DNA from: an uncultured Porphyromonas sp.
GTDB taxonomy: Bacteria; Bacteroidota; Bacteroidia; Bacteroidales; Porphyromonadaceae
NCBI GenBank assembly: GCA_900539155.1
Contig: UQBE01000040.1
Coordinates: forward strand, 1-17,793
DNA: 17,793 nucleotides
Reading direction: 5' to 3'
The position numbers and the translations under genes were made by a program. Positions 1 through 8,610 of the stretch are shown in pieces (position 1 is the stretch's first letter; the number at the start of each line of letters is the position of its first letter). The notes under the pieces are model-generated. The model was not told where the DNA came from, ran no database searches, and saw only the letters and a program-made list of their open reading frames with translations.

Positions 1-9
1 GCTAGAGCG

Positions 10-37
10 GATAGGGGGTAGCGGTTAGGGGGTAGGG
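10..37. repeat. Degenerate G-rich heptanucleotide repeat
   Basis: About four 7-base units of the form GnTAGnG stand side by side in the gene-free leader before the first gene, followed by a G-rich run. They resemble the TTAGAGR heptads found at 8796, 13728 and 17711 but are more G-rich and less regular. The rest of bases 1-86 shows nothing recognisable. Confidence 0.5.
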
Positions 38-86
38 GAGGGGTGCCTTGCGGAGAGGTGCTAGGTGCTGAATGAGCCTTTTTTTG

Positions 87-94
87 TACCTTTG
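87..94 (+). promoter_or_regulatory. Bacteroidota -7 promoter element (TACCTTTG) for the protease gene
   Basis: TACCTTTG fits the Bacteroidota -7 consensus TAnnTTTG and lies 46 bases before the ATG at 141. No clean TTTG is seen at the expected -33 position, about 19-20 bases upstream, so only half of the promoter is convincing. Confidence 0.55.
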
Positions 95-140
95 AGACAC
101 TGTATATCTTGTGAACTGTAAGCAGATTGTCTCCTGATTT

Positions 141-2498
141 ATGAATAGACGCACTCCTCTTCTAGCGGATCTCCTGCACCGCTGCTCTGCGCTCCGACTC
201 TATCTCTGTGTGGTACTCCTCACGCTACTGTCTGGGCTATCCGCCACAGCGCAGCTGTCGATGCCTATACCAGATGGGCTGGTGAGCGAGCTCAGCGACG
301 CAGCGACGGCACTGCGCAGTGCCGTCACACCCTATACGCTACAGGCTACCGCTCGTACGGCAACTGCCAGTGGACTGCGTCAGGCTGAGGAGTCAGCTAG
401 CTCGGGACTACGTCTCCTCGAGTTGCCTGCCGTGGAGTATCGTCAGCTCCCTGATGAGAAGCTCTGGGGCAACTGGATTACGACCGCTGCGGGGGCGCCA
501 GCTTGGCGAGGCGTCTTGCAGCTTGAAGAGTCGGGGTGGAATACGCTCTACTTTGTCGACTATCAGCTGAAGCGTGGTGATATGCTACTCATTACGAGTG
601 AGGAGGGCGAGGTGCGAGGCGCTTTTACCGAGGCAAATAACGGGGTCTCTCGTACGCTTACCACGGCACCACTCTATGGCGAGCGCATAGCCATCTACTA
701 CTACCCCGCCTCTAGCGAGGAGGTAGGAGGCGAGCTCCCGTGGCGACTGGAGGGAATTACGACGGCACTCCTCTCATCGATTGGGGATGACCTCCCGCCG
801 GCTAAGGGTGGAGACCGTAAGCCTGGGGCTCCTTGGTTTACTGTCAAAGGTCTGGAGTGTACGGACGCGACGGTGCGACATCCAGAGGTGAGTCGCATCG
901 CTCGCAGTGAACTCCAGCTGGTGGTGCGGGGACGCTTCTTCTCGTCAGGAACACTCATCAACAATAGTCGCCAAGATGGGGATGCGCTCGTCCTAACGGC
1001 AGCGCACTGTCTCAACAATAGCTATCAGAATAGAGCACTCGACTATGTGCGTCAGAGCGCAGAGCAGACTGTCTTCTTCTTTCAGTATGCTAGTCCTACG
1101 GGTGACCCGCTCATCAATGGCTCTCTGGAGCAGTCGCTAGCGGGTGCCGAGCTGGTCGCCTTCAACGAGGAGCACGATATGTGTCTGCTCCGCATCACGG
1201 GTGTGCGCCCTGATGTACCACAGGGGCAGTGCGCTATACCGCCTAGCTATCGACCCTACTTCGCTGGGTGGAATGCTGAGCGAGACTTCCCCGCTCCAGT
1301 CGTAGGAATACATCATCCTCGCACTTCGGTACAGCGCTACAATAGGGCCGACGAGAAGCCACCTCTGGAGAGCTACGATATGTCATTCGTGCCGGTCCGT
1401 TGGGTGGACTCGCATCTGCATATCAAAAGGTGGGATGCGGGGACGACGGCGGTCGGATCCTCTGGGTCGGGACTCTTCGACAAGAATCATCACCTCGTGG
1501 GGGCACTCACTGGCGGAAGCTCTTCCTGTGGCTCTCCCATCAATGATTACTACTACGCTCTGAGCGAAGTCTTCACGGGCTATCCTGATGACAAGTGTCT
1601 CAAGCCCCATCTCGCCCCCACGAGTGACCAGACGGTACTGGAGGGGCTGAACCCCTTTATCTCCCTTCCTCCCGTGCGCCTCTCACATCAGCTCTACAGT
1701 CTGATGCGCGACAGTGTACTGGTACGTATAGCTGATGGCTCCACGACGGGGGTCGCTGTGCGCTACGACATAGACACATCGGTGCAGTACCTCGGGACGA
1801 TGGCGGTACTGGGCGCTATGGATGCGTGGCAACCTCTAGAGCTTGCTATCTATAGTGCGACTGATGGTCGACCTGACAAGCAGATTTACAAGCAGCAACT
1901 CCAAGCACCACAGTACAACTGGTTTGACAAGGGTGTGGAGCGCTCTGGCGAGCGTAGCCTGACGGATGCTTTCGAGACCTTCATCCCGGTCGAGGGGACT
2001 GATCCCGTGACTTTGCCTGCAGGGCGGTACTACATTGCGCTAGAGACAACAGATGCCTCGACGCCACTCAAGGCTCCGCTCTTGCTTAGTAAGCTACAGT
2101 CTCACGAAGAGCCTTACGCCTGGCACCGCATCGGCACTAGCTGGGAGCCGGCACAGCTGGGTGGTGCGCCTTATCTAGGACACTACTGGATAGACCCCAT
2201 CGTGGCAGGACATATCAAGGACCAGGGGACCGACCCCTCACTCTCACCAGACGACACACCTCGCGTGATACTTGCTGGCGAGCGACTCTTCATCCTACTG
2301 CCTAAGTCATGGAGCTCTGGAGCTGAGCCTGTGCAACTAGAACTCTTTGCAAGCTCTGGGCAGCGGCTCCTAGTGACGACGCTACTCTACGGGAATGCGT
2401 CACTCTTACTGACTGACTACGCTCTCGGGCGTGGCGTCTACATCGTAAACCTCACGGGAGGTGGCGAGCGGTACAGCTGCAAGCTACTCATCCCTTAG
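141..2498 (+). CDS. Secreted trypsin-like (lysyl endopeptidase-type) serine protease with a probable T9SS C-terminal domain
   Basis: A 785-residue predicted extracellular serine endopeptidase. Residues 1-38 form a signal peptide with a long basic n-region and a hydrophobic core ending in SATAQ. Residues 40-235 are an N-terminal region of unknown fold. The S1 protease domain follows: LTAAHC gives His289, EEHDMCLLRI gives Asp346 and GSSGSG gives Ser441. The segment LTGGSSSCGSP after the serine resembles the matching part of bacterial lysyl endopeptidases (Lys-C/Achromobacter protease I group). That suggests, but does not prove, Lys specificity. The last ~80 residues form a beta-rich domain ending in GRGVYIVNL and a short basic strand, typical of type A T9SS sorting domains, so secretion to the surface through PorU-type processing is inferred. 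The ATG at 141 is the only start that gives a signal peptide behind the TACCTTTG element. The gene stands alone upstream of the hydro-lyase pair. An enzyme with a different cleavage preference is possible. Confidence 0.87.
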   Translation: MNRRTPLLADLLHRCSALRLYLCVVLLTLLSGLSATAQLSMPIPDGLVSELSDAATALRSAVTPYTLQATARTATASGLRQAEESASSGLRLLELPAVEYRQLPDEKLWGNWITTAAGAPAWRGVLQLEESGWNTLYFVDYQLKRGDMLLITSEEGEVRGAFTEANNGVSRTLTTAPLYGERIAIYYYPASSEEVGGELPWRLEGITTALLSSIGDDLPPAKGGDRKPGAPWFTVKGLECTDATVRHPEVSRIARSELQLVVRGRFFSSGTLINNSRQDGDALVLTAAHCLNNSYQNRALDYVRQSAEQTVFFFQYASPTGDPLINGSLEQSLAGAELVAFNEEHDMCLLRITGVRPDVPQGQCAIPPSYRPYFAGWNAERDFPAPVVGIHHPRTSVQRYNRADEKPPLESYDMSFVPVRWVDSHLHIKRWDAGTTAVGSSGSGLFDKNHHLVGALTGGSSSCGSPINDYYYALSEVFTGYPDDKCLKPHLAPTSDQTVLEGLNPFISLPPVRLSHQLYSLMRDSVLVRIADGSTTGVAVRYDIDTSVQYLGTMAVLGAMDAWQPLELAIYSATDGRPDKQIYKQQLQAPQYNWFDKGVERSGERSLTDAFETFIPVEGTDPVTLPAGRYYIALETTDASTPLKAPLLLSKLQSHEEPYAWHRIGTSWEPAQLGGAPYLGHYWIDPIVAGHIKDQGTDPSLSPDDTPRVILAGERLFILLPKSWSSGAEPVQLELFASSGQRLLVTTLLYGNASLLLTDYALGRGVYIVNLTGGGERYSCKLLIP

Positions 2499-2534
2499 CT
2501 CATCATTTAGCAACTTTATTTACACACTTAACAT

Positions 2535-3377
2535 ATGCGTACAATATCCTCTACAGCCATCACTGACCTGGTGGAGAAGCTTTGCATAGAGGCTTGCGTC
2601 AATCTCTCACCCGATATTGAGGCTGCTATGCAGCAGGGCGCTGAGCAGGACCGCTCGCCACTAGCACGAAATGTACTGAACACGATCATCGAAAACGTTC
2701 ACATAGCCCGTAGCGAGCGCGCTCCTATGTGCCAAGACACGGGAATGACGGTCATCTTTGTTGATATGGGTCAGGACCTACATGTCGAGGGAGACCTAAT
2801 CGAAGATGCCATCAACGAGGGCGTCCGCAGGGGCTACACGCACGGCTACCTGCGTAAGTCGGTCGTGAGCGACCCGATACATCGTCACAATACGGGCGAC
2901 AATACCCCCGCGGTCATCCATTACCGCATCGTGCCAGGCGACCAGATGCACATCACCGTAGCGCCCAAAGGCTTCGGAAGTGAGAATAAGAGTGCACTGT
3001 CGATGCTGACTCCGAGTCAAGGGGTGGCTGGCATTAAGCAGTTTGTCCTCGACACCATCTCCCATGCAGGAGGTAATCCCTGCCCACCCATCATCGTCGG
3101 CATCGGCGTCGGTGGTACGATGGAGCGGTCGGCTGAGCTGGCTAAGCGCGCTCTGCTACGTCCTATCGGGGAGCGTCATCCAGACCCCGCTGTAGCTGAA
3201 GTCGAGGAGGAGCTACTCCAAGAGATTAATAAGATGGGCATCGGTCCCGCGGGCTTCGGTGGAGACACGACCGCCCTTGCCGTTGCCATCAATACGGGTG
3301 CGACGCACATTGCAGGACTACCCGTAGCAGTCAATATCAGTTGTCATGCGACACGTCACGCAGAGGGCGTACTATAA
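2535..3377 (+). CDS. Class I fumarate hydratase / L(+)-tartrate dehydratase-type hydro-lyase, alpha subunit
   Basis: A 280-residue catalytic N-terminal half of an iron-sulfur class I hydro-lyase. These enzymes interconvert fumarate and malate, or dehydrate tartrate, using a [4Fe-4S] cluster with one open iron site. The three expected cluster cysteines are visible: Cys66 in APMCQDTG, Cys183 in GNPCPP and Cys270 in NISCHATRHA. The length matches the alpha subunit of split two-subunit enzymes rather than the ~540-residue fused form. The beta subunit begins 13 bases after the stop, so the pair is an operon and should form one cytoplasmic enzyme. Fumarase fits the succinate-producing fermentation usual in Bacteroidales. 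Tartrate dehydratase cannot be excluded from motifs alone. The 36-base gap to the protease gene contains no clear promoter. Confidence 0.9.
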   Translation: MRTISSTAITDLVEKLCIEACVNLSPDIEAAMQQGAEQDRSPLARNVLNTIIENVHIARSERAPMCQDTGMTVIFVDMGQDLHVEGDLIEDAINEGVRRGYTHGYLRKSVVSDPIHRHNTGDNTPAVIHYRIVPGDQMHITVAPKGFGSENKSALSMLTPSQGVAGIKQFVLDTISHAGGNPCPPIIVGIGVGGTMERSAELAKRALLRPIGERHPDPAVAEVEEELLQEINKMGIGPAGFGGDTTALAVAINTGATHIAGLPVAVNISCHATRHAEGVL

Positions 3378-3390
3378 ATTAGATAGAGAT

Positions 3391-3948
3391 ATGGAAGAGA
3401 AGAAAATACTGAGTGCCCCCTTTACGACAGAGATGATCACGCCGCTCAGAGCGGGTGATATGTGCTACATCTCGGGGACTATATACACTGCACGTGACGC
3501 TGCGCACAAGCGTCTTGTCGAGATGCTCGGGCGAGGCGAGGAGATGCCCTTTGACTTCGAGGGGCAGGTGGTTTACTATGCGGGTCCTTGCCCAGCTAAG
3601 CCTGGACAGCCCATCGGATCTGTCGGACCTACGACGGGAGGACGTATGGATGCCTATTCGCCAACGCTCATAGCGCAGGGGCTGCGTGTGATGATTGGTA
3701 AGGGCTTGCGTAGCCCAGAGGTGGTCGATGCTATCAAGAAGTATCAGGGCGTTTACTTTGCCGCTATCGGTGGAGCTGCAGCTCTGATGGGCAAGTGCGT
3801 CAAGGAGGCTGAGGTGATTGCCTTCGACGACTTAGGACCCGAAGCAATCCGCAAGCTACGTGTCGAGGAGCTTCCTGTCATTGTCGCCGTCGACAGCCTC
3901 GGCGGAGACGTCTACTCGCTCGGTCGCTCGCAGTACGCTCGCCGGTAG
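3391..3948 (+). CDS. Class I fumarate hydratase / tartrate dehydratase-type hydro-lyase, beta subunit
   Basis: A 185-residue partner of the preceding alpha subunit, corresponding to the C-terminal half of fused class I fumarases. Family hallmarks are SGTIYTARDAAHKR (residues 28-41), YYAGPCPAKPGQPIGSVGPT (62-81), GGRMDAYSP and MIGKG. The open frame extends upstream to 3346, but the added 15 residues overlap the alpha gene and look unlike the family. The ATG at 3391, 13 bases after the alpha stop, gives the expected N-terminus (MEEKKILSAPFTTEMI). The two subunits are probably made together and both are needed for activity. A hairpin-rich non-coding block follows. Confidence 0.9.
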   Translation: MEEKKILSAPFTTEMITPLRAGDMCYISGTIYTARDAAHKRLVEMLGRGEEMPFDFEGQVVYYAGPCPAKPGQPIGSVGPTTGGRMDAYSPTLIAQGLRVMIGKGLRSPEVVDAIKKYQGVYFAAIGGAAALMGKCVKEAEVIAFDDLGPEAIRKLRVEELPVIVAVDSLGGDVYSLGRSQYARR

Positions 3949-3980
3949 GAGCAGACCCGCTACCTACCCAGTAAGCACAA

Positions 3981-3998
3981 TATAAGAGGGCTCTTATA
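3981..3998. repeat. Short perfect inverted repeat after the hydro-lyase operon
   Basis: TATAAGAG and CTCTTATA are perfect 8-base inverted arms separated by GG, 32 bases after the beta-subunit stop. They may form a small plus-strand 3' hairpin, although no T-run follows on that strand. A protein-binding palindrome is the alternative. Confidence 0.45.
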
Positions 3999-4001
3999 AT
4001 A

Positions 4002-4068
4002 AGGACTCCCTCGGCAAAATAAAAGGACTCCCTCGGCAGGTCATCAGACCTAACGCCGAGGGAGTCCT
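4002..4068 (-). terminator. Terminator hairpin for trxA with a duplicated outer arm
   Basis: AGGACTCCCTCGGC at 4024-4037 pairs perfectly with its reverse complement at 4055-4068, enclosing an inner AGGTC-ATCA-GACCT hairpin (4038-4051). Read on the minus strand, the stem is followed at once by a T-rich run (complement of 4016-4024), as for an intrinsic terminator of the dnaE-trxA transcript. The same 14-base arm occurs a second time at 4002-4015, so the right arm could pair with either copy. It may also stop plus-strand read-through from the hydro-lyase genes. Confidence 0.75.
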
Positions 4069-4087
4069 CTTGCTTGTAGTCGAGAGC

Positions 4088-4150
4088 GTCGCTGACTGGC
4101 GACAGGCTCTACGGACTATGACGTGGCGGAGGCTCCGTGGAGCGCTCCGC
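4088..4150. other. Two further hairpins between trxA and its terminator
   Basis: GTCGC (4088-4092) pairs with GCGAC (4099-4103). GCGGAG (4126-4131) pairs with CTCCGC (4145-4150), with further inner pairing and one bulge. They lie directly 3' of the trxA stop on the minus strand and may stabilise the mRNA end. This is inference from sequence pairing only. Confidence 0.4.
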
Positions 4151-4162
4151 TGTGCGTGTCAT

Positions 4163-4480
4163 TTAGTCAAGGAGCTTCTGAGCCTCCTCTTGGAGCTTAG
4201 CTTTGCTCTGAGCACCGACGAGCTTATTGACCAGCTCTCCTCCCTTGAAGAAGAGAATCGTTGGGATATTTCGCACGCCGTACTGGCTGGGCAGGTCACT
4301 GTTTTCGTCGACATTGACCTTACCTATGATGATCTTGCCGTCGAACTCCTCAGCGAGCTCGTCAATCATCGGGCCAATCATCTGACAGGGACCACACCAA
4401 GTAGCCCAAAAGTCCATAATCATAGGCTTACCCTCAGCCATGAGGTCAGCTACATTTGCATCGGTTATCTGCATTGCCAT
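4163..4480 (-). CDS. trxA: Thioredoxin
   Basis: A 105-residue single-domain thioredoxin, the usual length for the family. The redox-active site is FWATWCGPC (Cys29 and Cys32), and the cis-proline loop RNIPT places Pro74 opposite it. There is no signal peptide, so it should act in the cytoplasm as a general disulfide reductase fed by thioredoxin reductase. The ATG at 4480 gives MAMQITDAN; an internal Met two codons later is possible. It lies 79 bases downstream of dnaE on the same strand, with no clear promoter in the gap, so co-transcription is likely. I recall the same dnaE-thioredoxin order in Porphyromonas gingivalis. Confidence 0.95.
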   Translation of the reverse strand: MAMQITDANVADLMAEGKPMIMDFWATWCGPCQMIGPMIDELAEEFDGKIIIGKVNVDENSDLPSQYGVRNIPTILFFKGGELVNKLVGAQSKAKLQEEAQKLLD

Positions 4481-4559
4481 AGTTGTTGTGTATTAGAGTT
4501 AATATAGTTTATCTTGAATTATTCGTCTGTCTGTGAGCACACCGTAGCCAAGCTATCAT

Positions 4560-7500
4560 CTATTTCGTCTGGACGGTACACCGTATCTGATACTTTTTGA
4601 GCAGCTCGAGGAGCCACTTGCCCGGATTTATGCTCGGAGCGTACATCGTAGTCGTGTAGGCGACTAGCGGGGAGGTGAAGGTTAGTTCCAGCTCCGTATT
4701 GCCAGGATTGTCCTTGATTGCGTTGCCCAGTTCGATAGCACCCTCCAGCGTGTCGGGACTCGTCTGTAGATAGTCCTCCTCGTCGGAGTCTTCATCAGGG
4801 GCACTATTACTACTACCCTCCTCACCATCCTTGCGCCCTACGTCGATCGTCAGCTGGATAGACTTGAAAGCATCTTCCGCCACCTCTGAGAGTAGCTGTA
4901 TGCTTTGCACAGAGCGGTATAGACGATTCGGATCGTAGCGACTAGGAGTGACCGTCATCTTCACTAAGATTCCCAGTCCTTCCTGTGCAAAGTTACCGAA
5001 ATTCACATAATCCTTGCTAAAGAGAGGTATCTCGCCTGCTCCCGAAGCGTCCTCAATGTGTATGATAGCGTAGGGCTCGTTTCTCTTCGAGATACCCTGT
5101 CTTACCTTAGTGACTAGTCCTGCGCTGGTGAGCTGTGTGAGTCCCAGCTCCGCATACTTGTCCAGGTCTGTGGCGGGGCAGTTGCAGAGATACTCAAGGA
5201 TAAAGGCATAGGGGTCCAGAGGATGCGCGCTCAAGTACATACCTATGTAAGTCTGCTCCTTGGTAAGTCGCTCCAGATGGCTCCACGGCTCCACACCCTT
5301 GGGCGGAATGGGCTTGGGAAGCTTGACGCCTGGGTCGCTATCGCCAAAGAGTGAAGCCTGCACCTGTGTGCGCTCCGTCTCGAGAATCTTGCCATACTGC
5401 ATGAGAGCTGTCAGGAAAGTTTCATCTCGTCCTGTGGGGATGGCTGCTGTAGCTGTCTGAGGCATCGGGGCAAAGTACACCTCGCGCTCGATACCCAGTC
5501 CGTCGAAAGCTCCAGACAGTACTAGAGCTTCTAGTGCTCGACGCGAGCAGGTGGTCAGGTCGATGCGCTGGAAGAAGTCGTAGATATCCTCGTAAGGGCC
5601 GTGCTCTCTGCGCTCGGCAATGATAGACTCCGCGACCGATAGTCCCACGTGCGAGATGCCACCGAGACCGAAGCGTATCACGCCGTCCTTATTTGCCGAG
5701 AAGGCGGTAAAGCTCTCATTGATGTCGGGACCCTTGACCTCCAGACCCATGTGCTGCACCTCCTCGAGGTACTTAGCGAGCTTGTCCGACTTGCTCTGAT
5801 TGCAGGTCAGCAGTGCTGCCATAAACTGAGCTGGATAGTGCGCCTTCAGGTAAGCCGTCTGGTAGGCAACCCATGCGTAGCAGACGGAGTGGCTCTTGTT
5901 GAAAGCGTAGCTGGCAAACTTCTGCCATCCATCGTAGATTCGCTCGAGGGTGTCACGTGGATGCCCCTTGGCGACTCCGTTCTCGACGAACTTGATGCGG
6001 TACTTTGCCATCTCCTTCTCCTTCTTCTTACCCATCGCCTTACGAAGGCTGTCGCTGTCGCCTCGTGTGAAGTCGCCTAGCACACGAGAGAGGATCATCA
6101 CCTGCTCTTGGTAGACTGTGATGCCGTAGGTGTCTTTGAGGTAAGGCTCCATCTCAGGCAAGTCGTAAGCTATCTCCTGCCGTCCATGCTTGCGCTCGAT
6201 AAAGGTGGGGATGTTATCCATAGGGCCTGGGCGATAGAGCGCATTCATAGCCACTAAGTCCTTGAACTCGGTCGGCTCTAGTTGCTGTAAGTACTTGCGC
6301 ATGCCGGGGCTCTCAAACTGAAAGGTCCCGACCGTATCTCCTCGAGAGTAGAGCTCGAAAGTCTTCGGGTCGTCCACTGGTATGGAGTCAATGTCCAGGT
6401 CGATGCCGTAGCTCTCCTTGATGTTGTCTAAGGCGTCATTGATAATGCTGAGCGTCTGGAGCCCGAGGAAGTCCATCTTAATCAGCCCCGTCGGTTCGAT
6501 TACCTTGCCCTCATACTGAGCGACCAGCTTGCGCTCGTTGGTGTTCGGGTCTACCGCTGTCGAGAGAGGTACCACGTCGCTAATGGGAGGCCCGCTAATG
6601 ATGACGCCACAGGCATGGACGCCCGTCGTGCTGGCGGTTCCCTCCAGCTGGCTGGCGTAGCGAATCGTATTGGCCAACTGTGTGTTTTGGCTTACCGATG
6701 CTTCGCGAAACTCTTGATTGTTCTTAATCATCCAGTCGATTGAGAGATGCTTCACCCCTTCGGGTGGTCTGTCGGGGATGAGCTTGCAAAGTCTGTTCGC
6801 CTGGTCTAGAGGTAGCTCTTCGACGCGCGCCACACCCTTGACTGCCCCCTTGGTCGCCATCGTCGTGAGTGTGATAATGTTCGAGACACGGTCACGACCA
6901 TACTTATTTGTCACCCACTCGAGGACACGCCATCGGTTCTTATCGTCGAAGTCTATGTCAATATCCGGCATAGAGATGCGGTCGGGATTGAGGAAACGCT
7001 CGAAGAGCAAGCCGTACTTGATCGGTTCGATCTGCGTGATAGAGAGGCAGTAAGCGACGGCAGATCCAGCTGCCGAACCACGTCCAGGGCCGACACGTAC
7101 GCCCAGCTTTCTGGCTGCTGCGATGAAGTCTTGCACAACGAGGAAGTAGCCCGGGAAGCCCATGTTCTTGATTACCCCCAGCTCCATATCAATGCGCTCG
7201 ACCACCTCCGTCGGGATAGGGTCGCCGTAGCGTCGCTTGGCGCCCTCATAGGTGAGATGACGTAAGTAATCGTCCTCACTGTCGAAGCCATCGGGTAGCT
7301 CAAAGTGTGGCATCAACGGCGCGTGGTCTATGCTATAGTACTCCACTTTGTCACACACCTCCAGCGTATTCTCCAGCACATCGGGATAGTCGGCAAAGAG
7401 TGCCGTCATCTCCTCTGGCGACTTGAGCCACTCCTGCTTGGTGTAGCGCATACGGTTCGGGTCGGAGATTGGCGAATTGGTTGTCATACAAATCAAGTGG

Positions 7501-8381
7501 TCGTGCGCCTCGGCATCCTCCTCATTGAGGAAGTGGGTGTCATTCGTCGCAATCACTTTGATTCCCAGCTCTTGACCCATTTTTATCACCTCCTGGGCCA
7601 CTTTGAGCTGCTTTGTATAGGTATCCTGGCTACTCTCTGGGTCTTTGCTCGGATGGAGCATGATTTCTAGGTAATAGTCCTCGCCAAAGGTCTGCTTGTA
7701 CCAGAGCGCAGCCTCACGAGCCTCGTCCAAGCGGTCATGTAGGATATGCTGTGCTATCTCACCGCCCAGGCAGGCACTGGAGGCGATAATTCCCTCGTGA
7801 TGCTGCGCTAGGAGCTCCTTGTCAATGCGTGGCTTGTAGTACTCCCCATGCTCCCATGCGATGGAAACCATCTTGATTAGGTTACGGTAGCCGACGAGAT
7901 TCTTCGCCAGTAGTATTAGATGGTAGCCACTACGGTCTATGCTGCGGGTAGGATTGTACGGATCTTTGAGGTCTTTGTCTTTAAGATATAGTGACCTACG
8001 AGCCACGTAGACCTCACATCCGATGATAGCCTTAAAGAGCGTTCCCTCGATTCCCCTAATCTCTTCCTCGAGGCGTGCCACCTCACTCGCCTCAGCGTGC
8101 GCCTCCTGCAGCTCCTTAATCTGCTTACGGAGAGCTTTGATTTGCCCCAGCTTCTCCCCGTTGACCACATCGTTGGCATAGTTCGTGAAGTTCTTAATCC
8201 CGTACATTGCGCCGTGGTCCGTCAGAGCGATGCCAGGCATGCCACAGGCGACCGCCTTGTCGATGAGCTTCTCGACGGGCGCCATACCATCTAGTATCGA
8301 GTAGTGCGAGTGTACGTGCAGAGGCACATACATACGAGTCCCCGTGGAGGGGCTGGCAGAGCTGTCTGGGGTACTATTCAT
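4560..8381 (-). CDS. dnaE: DNA polymerase III alpha subunit (DnaE type)
   Basis: The 1273-residue replicative DNA polymerase. An N-terminal PHP domain (about 17-290) begins LHVHSHYSILDG. It keeps all nine metal-ligand positions known from mycobacterial DnaE1: His22, His24, Asp31, His56, Glu123, His154, Cys204, Asp281 and His283. It also carries a charged, coiled-coil-like insert at about 78-112. The family-C polymerase core has GPGRGSAAGS (431-440), the catalytic pair Asp473 and Asp475 in PDIDIDFDD, and Asp637 in KMDFLGL. A helix-hairpin-helix/fingers region and an OB-fold (about 1095-1180) follow, then an acidic Ser/Glu/Asp-rich stretch and a short C-terminal domain. The length is slightly above that of E. 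coli DnaE, largely because of the PHP insert and the acidic region. The ATG at 8381 is used; Met17 is a possible alternative. trxA lies downstream on the same strand. Confidence 0.97.
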   Translation of the reverse strand: MNSTPDSSASPSTGTRMYVPLHVHSHYSILDGMAPVEKLIDKAVACGMPGIALTDHGAMYGIKNFTNYANDVVNGEKLGQIKALRKQIKELQEAHAEASEVARLEEEIRGIEGTLFKAIIGCEVYVARRSLYLKDKDLKDPYNPTRSIDRSGYHLILLAKNLVGYRNLIKMVSIAWEHGEYYKPRIDKELLAQHHEGIIASSACLGGEIAQHILHDRLDEAREAALWYKQTFGEDYYLEIMLHPSKDPESSQDTYTKQLKVAQEVIKMGQELGIKVIATNDTHFLNEEDAEAHDHLICMTTNSPISDPNRMRYTKQEWLKSPEEMTALFADYPDVLENTLEVCDKVEYYSIDHAPLMPHFELPDGFDSEDDYLRHLTYEGAKRRYGDPIPTEVVERIDMELGVIKNMGFPGYFLVVQDFIAAARKLGVRVGPGRGSAAGSAVAYCLSITQIEPIKYGLLFERFLNPDRISMPDIDIDFDDKNRWRVLEWVTNKYGRDRVSNIITLTTMATKGAVKGVARVEELPLDQANRLCKLIPDRPPEGVKHLSIDWMIKNNQEFREASVSQNTQLANTIRYASQLEGTASTTGVHACGVIISGPPISDVVPLSTAVDPNTNERKLVAQYEGKVIEPTGLIKMDFLGLQTLSIINDALDNIKESYGIDLDIDSIPVDDPKTFELYSRGDTVGTFQFESPGMRKYLQQLEPTEFKDLVAMNALYRPGPMDNIPTFIERKHGRQEIAYDLPEMEPYLKDTYGITVYQEQVMILSRVLGDFTRGDSDSLRKAMGKKKEKEMAKYRIKFVENGVAKGHPRDTLERIYDGWQKFASYAFNKSHSVCYAWVAYQTAYLKAHYPAQFMAALLTCNQSKSDKLAKYLEEVQHMGLEVKGPDINESFTAFSANKDGVIRFGLGGISHVGLSVAESIIAERREHGPYEDIYDFFQRIDLTTCSRRALEALVLSGAFDGLGIEREVYFAPMPQTATAAIPTGRDETFLTALMQYGKILETERTQVQASLFGDSDPGVKLPKPIPPKGVEPWSHLERLTKEQTYIGMYLSAHPLDPYAFILEYLCNCPATDLDKYAELGLTQLTSAGLVTKVRQGISKRNEPYAIIHIEDASGAGEIPLFSKDYVNFGNFAQEGLGILVKMTVTPSRYDPNRLYRSVQSIQLLSEVAEDAFKSIQLTIDVGRKDGEEGSSNSAPDEDSDEEDYLQTSPDTLEGAIELGNAIKDNPGNTELELTFTSPLVAYTTTMYAPSINPGKWLLELLKKYQIRCTVQTK

Positions 8382-8458
8382 TTGTCTAGAAGTGAGATTG
8401 CATAAGGGGAAAACATCGAGGAGAGAGCTGCGCTCGGCACCCGCCCTCCCGCGAGAGA

Positions 8459-8466
8459 CAAAGATA
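8459..8466 (-). promoter_or_regulatory. Putative -7 promoter element (TATCTTTG) for dnaE
   Basis: On the minus strand the sequence reads TATCTTTG, fitting TAnnTTTG, 77 bases before the dnaE start. No TTTG is seen at the -33 position, so the site is tentative. Between it and dnaE (8382-8458) there is only a GC-rich leader with no recognisable element. Confidence 0.45.
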
Positions 8467-8485
8467 CATCATTCGGAACACATAG

Positions 8486-8526
8486 GAGACTGTCGACTCT
8501 TGCAATAGTCTCATGATGCGTCACCC
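8486..8526. repeat. Partial copy of the GAGACTGTTG hairpin plus TGATGCGTCA end
   Basis: GAGACTGTCG and CAATAGTCTC form an imperfect hairpin (8486-8512). It is followed by TGATGCGTCACCC (8514-8526), which matches the right end of the element at 8828-8913. It appears to be a truncated third copy, lacking a left end. Bases 8527-8610 beyond it show nothing recognisable. Confidence 0.6.
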
Positions 8527-8610
8527 CTGGCTGAAGAAATTTAACGCTGAATCGCTACAATAATTTAGGACCAAAAACATATTGATGCGGATCTGTGTCG
8601 GCAAAAACGG

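Noticed and set aside
4070..4507. Plus-strand open frame across trxA.
   Set aside because: It is the antisense shadow of a clear thioredoxin gene with an intact active site on the minus strand.
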